NCBI GenBank assembly: GCA_030765605.1 | Contig: JAVCCG010000095.1 | Coordinates: forward strand, 1 to 64,000 | Source of the DNA: Candidatus Alcyoniella australis | Lineage (GTDB): Bacteria > Lernaellota > Lernaellaia > JAVCCG01 > Alcyoniellaceae | DNA length: 64,000 bases | Reading direction: 5' to 3' | Shown here: piece after piece, positions 60,639-64,000 of the stretch | Position numbering within the stretch: the stretch's first letter is position 1 | Layout: the number at the start of each line of letters is the position of its first letter | Program-made: the position numbers and the translations under genes | The notes under the pieces: model-generated | Database searches by the model: none | What the model was told of the DNA's origin: nothing | Seen by the model: only the letters and a program-made list of their open reading frames with translations

Positions 60639-62732
60639 GTGAACATCCTGGGAATAAAAACCTATTGTCCGATGGCGCTGCTGGCCGCGGCCGTGGCTAT
60701 GCTGTGCGTATTAATGCCGGCGGCGGCGATTGCCGCGGATCAAGAACAGAACGACGACGACGACGATCAGGACCAGGGCGAGGGCAACGACGTCGAGCTG
60801 CCCGAGCTGGTGGTCACCGGCACACGAACGCCGCACGAGCTATCCGATGCGCCGGTGCCGATCTCGATCGTCGAGGGCGACGAGATCGAGGCCGCGGGCG
60901 CTGTTGACGCGGGCGATGCGATCCAGAGCGTGCCCGGCGTGTTCGTCGACGACTACGAGTCGGCCAGTCGCGGCGGCCCGGGATCGGGCGTCAACCTGCA
61001 AGGCCTGCCCACCGACCGCGTGCTGATCCTGGTCGACGGCCAGCGCGTGCCCTGGACCATGCGCGCGCCCGACCTCGAACTGATCCCCGCGCGGCTGATC
61101 CGCCGTGTGGAGGTAGTTAAGGGACCGGCCAGCTCGCTCTACGGCTCGGACGCCGTGGGCGGCGTGGTCAACATCCTGACCCACAACCCGACCCGCAAGC
61201 CGCGCGCCGAGTTCGAGCTCGGCGCGGGCAGCTTCTATACCTTCGGCGGTAACGTTTTTCACTCCTGGTCCGCCGGTCCCATGGGTTGGGTGCTGAACTT
61301 CAACCGCGAGCAGTCCGACGGCTGGATCGACGCCAACGCCGCGCGTTCGCTGATCCAGATGGGCAAGGGCGTGGTCGACACCCTGCCCAAGCCCTACCAC
61401 CGCGGGCATCCCTACGAGCTCAACGACGTCTTCGGCAAGCTCACGGCGCGCGCCGGCGAGCACCTCAAACTGCGGGCCCAGTCGCGCTACCACTGGGAGG
61501 ACAACCAGCTCAGCGACACCGACTACGGCACGGTCTCGGACAACAAAACGCGACTGTCCGGCCTGGTCGGCGCGCAGCTCGACATCGGACGACTCAGCGT
61601 CGATCTGGACCTGGGATACTTTCGCCGCACGTTCCGCTATCGCGAGTTCTCCACGACCTACGTGATTAATCCCGTGCCTCCGCCGGACTACATCAAGGGC
61701 ACCTCGAACAAGGGCAACACCACGGTCGGCGATGATTTCGACGCGCAGCTCAACTCCTCGTACCTGCTGGCCGGCTGGAACCTGCTCAGCGCCGGGCTCG
61801 CCTGGCGTCACGAGCAACTGGACTACTCGGCGTTCGAGACCAGCTCGATGACCGACGCCGAGCAGGCCTACGACGCATTTCAAACAGTGCTTTCGGCCTA
61901 TTTGCAGGACGAGCTGTTTCTGCTGGGCGGTCGCTGGTCGATCGTGCCCGGCGTGCGTGTGGACTATCACGACACATGGGGCGTGGAGACCAACCCCAAG
62001 CTTTCGACCCTGGCCAAGCTCGGACCGAGCACCGCGCTGCGCTTAAGCGCGGGCAGGGCGTTTCTGGCGCCAACGCTCTCGCAGCTCTATCGGCCGACCT
62101 TCCGCCATTCGGGTTACTACATGACCGGCAACGAGCAGCTCGAGCCCGAACAGGCCTGGGGATTCAACGCCGAGCTCGAACAGTCGATTTTCGAGTACGC
62201 ACGGATCTGCGGCGGATACTTCCAGTACGAGATCGAGGAGATGATCTACACCACCGTGCTCGAGGACGACTACGTCAGCGGCCTGCCGCTGATGACCTAC
62301 ACCAACCTCAAAAGCGCGCGGATTTACGGGGCCGAGGGGTCGGTCGGCGTCTATCCCCACGACTGGGTCGGGCTGCAACTGAGCTACACCTACAGCGAGA
62401 CGCGCGACCTGGACGAAGACCAGCCGTTGGGCACTACTCCCAAGCACAACGCCTCGGCGCGGCTGTTCTGGGAGATCGAGCCCTGGGGCCTGGGCGGACA
62501 CGTCGGCGCGCAGTATCAGTCCCAGCGTGACTACATCGGCATGGGCGGACGCTGGTACACGGCGGACGAGCGCTTCAGCACCAGCGCGCGGATCTATCAG
62601 CGCATCGGCCGCCACGTGGAGCTGGGGTTCAAGGTCGATAACTGGCTGGGGTACAAGTGGGACCGCGAAGGGGACGGCGATTGCGACATGCCGCCCACCG
62701 GCTATTACGGATCGCTCAAGCTCAAATTGTAG
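60639..62732 (+). CDS. TonB-dependent outer-membrane receptor
   Basis: A 697-residue receptor. GTG 60639 gives a signal peptide ending AAAIAA, followed by an acidic linker (DQEQNDDDDDQDQGEGND) and a TonB-box-like segment ELPELVVTGTR. The plug domain (about residues 55-170) contains LQGLPTDRVLILVDGQRVPW and KGPASSLYGSDAVGGVVNI. The 22-strand barrel follows and ends in Leu rather than the usual aromatic residue. The plug resembles BtuB/siderophore receptors; the ligand is unknown. No TonB/ExbBD genes and no cobalamin riboswitch are seen nearby. Confidence 0.92.
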   Translation: MNILGIKTYCPMALLAAAVAMLCVLMPAAAIAADQEQNDDDDDQDQGEGNDVELPELVVTGTRTPHELSDAPVPISIVEGDEIEAAGAVDAGDAIQSVPGVFVDDYESASRGGPGSGVNLQGLPTDRVLILVDGQRVPWTMRAPDLELIPARLIRRVEVVKGPASSLYGSDAVGGVVNILTHNPTRKPRAEFELGAGSFYTFGGNVFHSWSAGPMGWVLNFNREQSDGWIDANAARSLIQMGKGVVDTLPKPYHRGHPYELNDVFGKLTARAGEHLKLRAQSRYHWEDNQLSDTDYGTVSDNKTRLSGLVGAQLDIGRLSVDLDLGYFRRTFRYREFSTTYVINPVPPPDYIKGTSNKGNTTVGDDFDAQLNSSYLLAGWNLLSAGLAWRHEQLDYSAFETSSMTDAEQAYDAFQTVLSAYLQDELFLLGGRWSIVPGVRVDYHDTWGVETNPKLSTLAKLGPSTALRLSAGRAFLAPTLSQLYRPTFRHSGYYMTGNEQLEPEQAWGFNAELEQSIFEYARICGGYFQYEIEEMIYTTVLEDDYVSGLPLMTYTNLKSARIYGAEGSVGVYPHDWVGLQLSYTYSETRDLDEDQPLGTTPKHNASARLFWEIEPWGLGGHVGAQYQSQRDYIGMGGRWYTADERFSTSARIYQRIGRHVELGFKVDNWLGYKWDREGDGDCDMPPTGYYGSLKLKL

Positions 62733-62913
62733 AGCGGCGGGATAAAGATCGAGAAATCGATCTTTATATGTAGGGCTCGCCTGGGCGGCTTGGAGCCGCC
62801 ACAAAACTCGCAAAGCACGCTGGTCGCAGCGCCACCCACCCCGCGCCGCGGAGAAGATCGTGGAGTTATGACTATGGTCCGCCCGCGTGCCATGCGGGCA
62901 CCTCAAAGGTGCC
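62733..62913. repeat. Intergenic repeat locus C
   Basis: A short copy of the repeat family between convergent genes. It contains the AAAGATCG palindrome (62744-62765), TATGTAGGGCTCGCC, a GGCGGC hairpin (62784-62800) with ACAAAACTCGC tail, a CCCCGCGCCGCGGAG block also in locus B, and a GGCACC hairpin (62897-62913) that overlaps the end of the next gene. Confidence 0.85.
62897..62913 (-). repeat. GGCACC hairpin overlapping the 3' end of the membrane protein gene
   Basis: On the minus strand GGCACCTTTGAGGTGCC supplies the last sense codons and the TGA stop of the gene at 62903. The tail on that strand is CGCATGGCACGCG, a variant of the tail at 18358 (AGCAATGCACGCG). Confidence 0.75.
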
Positions 62914-64000
62914 TGAGGACGTAGACCTGTTTTCCCTCAGCGTCCGCAACCGCGTCCACTGACCGATAGGGCGGCAGGTCGGCGCACAGCTCATCGAGCT
63001 GTTGCGCGGGCACATAGCCGAAATCTTCGCGCCGGGTGATCGGACCGCACGGCTCGCGATCCGGTGTGAGGATCAGACCAAGGGGTGGGCCCAGGCGATA
63101 GAACAACGGATTGTGCTCGATCCCCACGTGCTCGTAGCTGTAGATCGGCACGATGCTCATGCCGTAATACGCGCTGTAGAGCATCACCTCGGCGGGCTCC
63201 ACGCTGACCGTGCCCATGATTGCCGCGCTTGAACTTTGCGGCCACTGCCCGTGACGCAGCAGGGCGCAGGTGATGTCCAGGGACGCGCGCTCGAATCCGC
63301 GCGGCGAACGCGGTACGTCCTGCTCGAACACGAAACTGCGCGAGCGCCCGACCTGAGGGTCGAAGCTCAGATCCAAGACCCGGACCCAGCCCAAGCCAAG
63401 CGCCACACAGATTGCGGCGGTTGCCATCAATGCCCGACGTTTGGGAAGCAGGGCGCGCGCCTGCACGAGTCCCACGCTGATCAGCACGGCCAGGGCGGGC
63501 AGCACCAACAGCAGCCGTCGCGATTCGCGGTTGGGCCATGCGCTGAGGAACGCCAGGGCGGCCAGGCAGTACGCGACCAGGAACGCCGCGGCACGGCGCT
63601 TGCGGTTCGCTCGACTCAGGGCCAGGGGCATGGAGGCAATGGCGGCCAGGGCCCACCAGGGTTCGATGCTTACTCGGAACAGCTCGACCGGCAGGGCCAG
63701 AAAGGGCAGGGCGCCCAGCGCACCGGGCAGGCTGAACTCGGGCGCGAACGGTCCCTCGGACAGGCCGGCGCGTAAAATCGCCAGCGACCCGGAGGGTACG
63801 ATTTGAAAGTAGAGCCACAGGCCCAGGCCGAAGCTCGCCAGGGATAAAAATAGGTTGAGCCCAACCCTGCCGGTGTGCCGCAGCCGGTCGCGCGAGCGCC
63901 GCAGCTCGAGTAACACGGCGCACAGCCCGGCAACGATCGCGGGCAGGGCGTAGATCGGGAACTCGTAGCGTACGAGCATTCCGGCGCTGAGCAGCAAGCC
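62903..64000 (-). CDS. Polytopic membrane protein, C-terminal part (GT-C-like), cut by window edge
   Basis: At least 365 residues; the 5' end lies beyond the window. Six or more hydrophobic spans fill the visible N-terminal 210 residues, followed by a periplasmic C-terminal domain of about 150 residues (SVEPAEVMLYSAYYGMSIVPIYSYEHVGIEHN). This layout matches membrane glycosyltransferases of the ArnT/PMT (GT-C) type, whose catalytic N-terminal loop would be off the window. The last residues RHL and the stop are encoded inside a repeat hairpin. Confidence 0.65.
   Translation of the reverse strand, partial: GLLLSAGMLVRYEFPIYALPAIVAGLCAVLLELRRSRDRLRHTGRVGLNLFLSLASFGLGLWLYFQIVPSGSLAILRAGLSEGPFAPEFSLPGALGALPFLALPVELFRVSIEPWWALAAIASMPLALSRANRKRRAAAFLVAYCLAALAFLSAWPNRESRRLLLVLPALAVLISVGLVQARALLPKRRALMATAAICVALGLGWVRVLDLSFDPQVGRSRSFVFEQDVPRSPRGFERASLDITCALLRHGQWPQSSSAAIMGTVSVEPAEVMLYSAYYGMSIVPIYSYEHVGIEHNPLFYRLGPPLGLILTPDREPCGPITRREDFGYVPAQQLDELCADLPPYRSVDAVADAEGKQVYVLRHL

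Overview
The window is GC-rich, gene-dense DNA from a Gram-negative (diderm) bacterium. It encodes lipid A synthesis (LpxD, FabZ, LpxA, LpxI), BamA, an OmpH/Skp chaperone, Lol lipoprotein export, Lnt, an outer-membrane barrel and a TonB-dependent receptor. The gene mix (MglA-like GTPase, MazG, 7TM-HD phosphodiesterase, glutaryl-CoA dehydrogenase, Hox-type hydrogenase) together with lipoproteins that carry poly-aspartate runs just after the lipid-bearing cysteine suggests a deltaproteobacteria-like or candidate-phylum lineage (Myxococcota, Desulfobacterota or Lernaellota type). I cannot fix the taxon from sequence alone.

Layout. 1-3,785 (minus): tRNA-Asn, then the operon SRP RNA - dnaX - ybaB - recR - MglA-like GTPase. 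The SRP RNA looks like the large, Alu-domain form, and dnaX carries a ten-A slippage site. 3,956-5,526: a poly-Asp lipoprotein, a repeat-rich intergenic stretch (locus A) and a small membrane protein. 5,865-13,137: mazG (minus), then a plus-strand operon yjbQ - phoH - 7TM-HD - ybeY - corC - hydrolase lipoprotein. 13,328-17,555: a REP-associated tyrosine transposase, a membrane/beta-propeller protein and three minus-strand envelope genes. 17,556-18,482: repeat locus B.

18,483-37,614 is one long plus-strand run of envelope genes with almost no gaps: lnt - prfB (with programmed +1 frameshift) - lysS - lolC/E - lolD - bamA - ompH - lpxD - fabZ - lpxA - Gfo/Idh oxidoreductase - lpxI - outer-membrane barrel - DUF3604-like lipoprotein - large orphan lipoprotein. 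37,636-38,670 holds a small lipoprotein and a degenerate receiver protein. 38,954-43,921 (minus) is a catabolic cluster: omega-aminotransferase, aldehyde dehydrogenase, glutaryl-CoA dehydrogenase and 3-hydroxyacyl-CoA dehydrogenase. It fits lysine/5-aminovalerate/glutarate breakdown to crotonyl-CoA and 3-hydroxybutyryl-CoA. A geranylgeranyl-reductase-like flavoprotein follows at 44,117.

45,515-55,093 (minus) is a complete NAD-linked [NiFe]-hydrogenase operon: hoxF-hoxU-hoxY-hoxH, maturation protease, a HypF homologue reduced to its C-terminal half, then hypC-hypD-hypE-hypA-hypB. A formate/nitrite transporter diverges from it. 56,463-59,086 carries pgi and a nitronate-monooxygenase-like flavoprotein. 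59,262-62,732 holds two lipoproteins built from one unrecognised domain (three copies joined by Asp runs) and a TonB-dependent receptor. Repeat locus C and a truncated polytopic membrane protein end the window.

The most unusual material is (i) a dispersed family of hairpins with varied stems around a constant core, in three intergenic loci of a window that also holds an intact RAYT transposase; (ii) the poly-Asp exported proteins and their repeated domain; (iii) the A10 run in dnaX; (iv) the barrel plus two lipoproteins fused to the lipid A operon; and (v) the half-length HypF.
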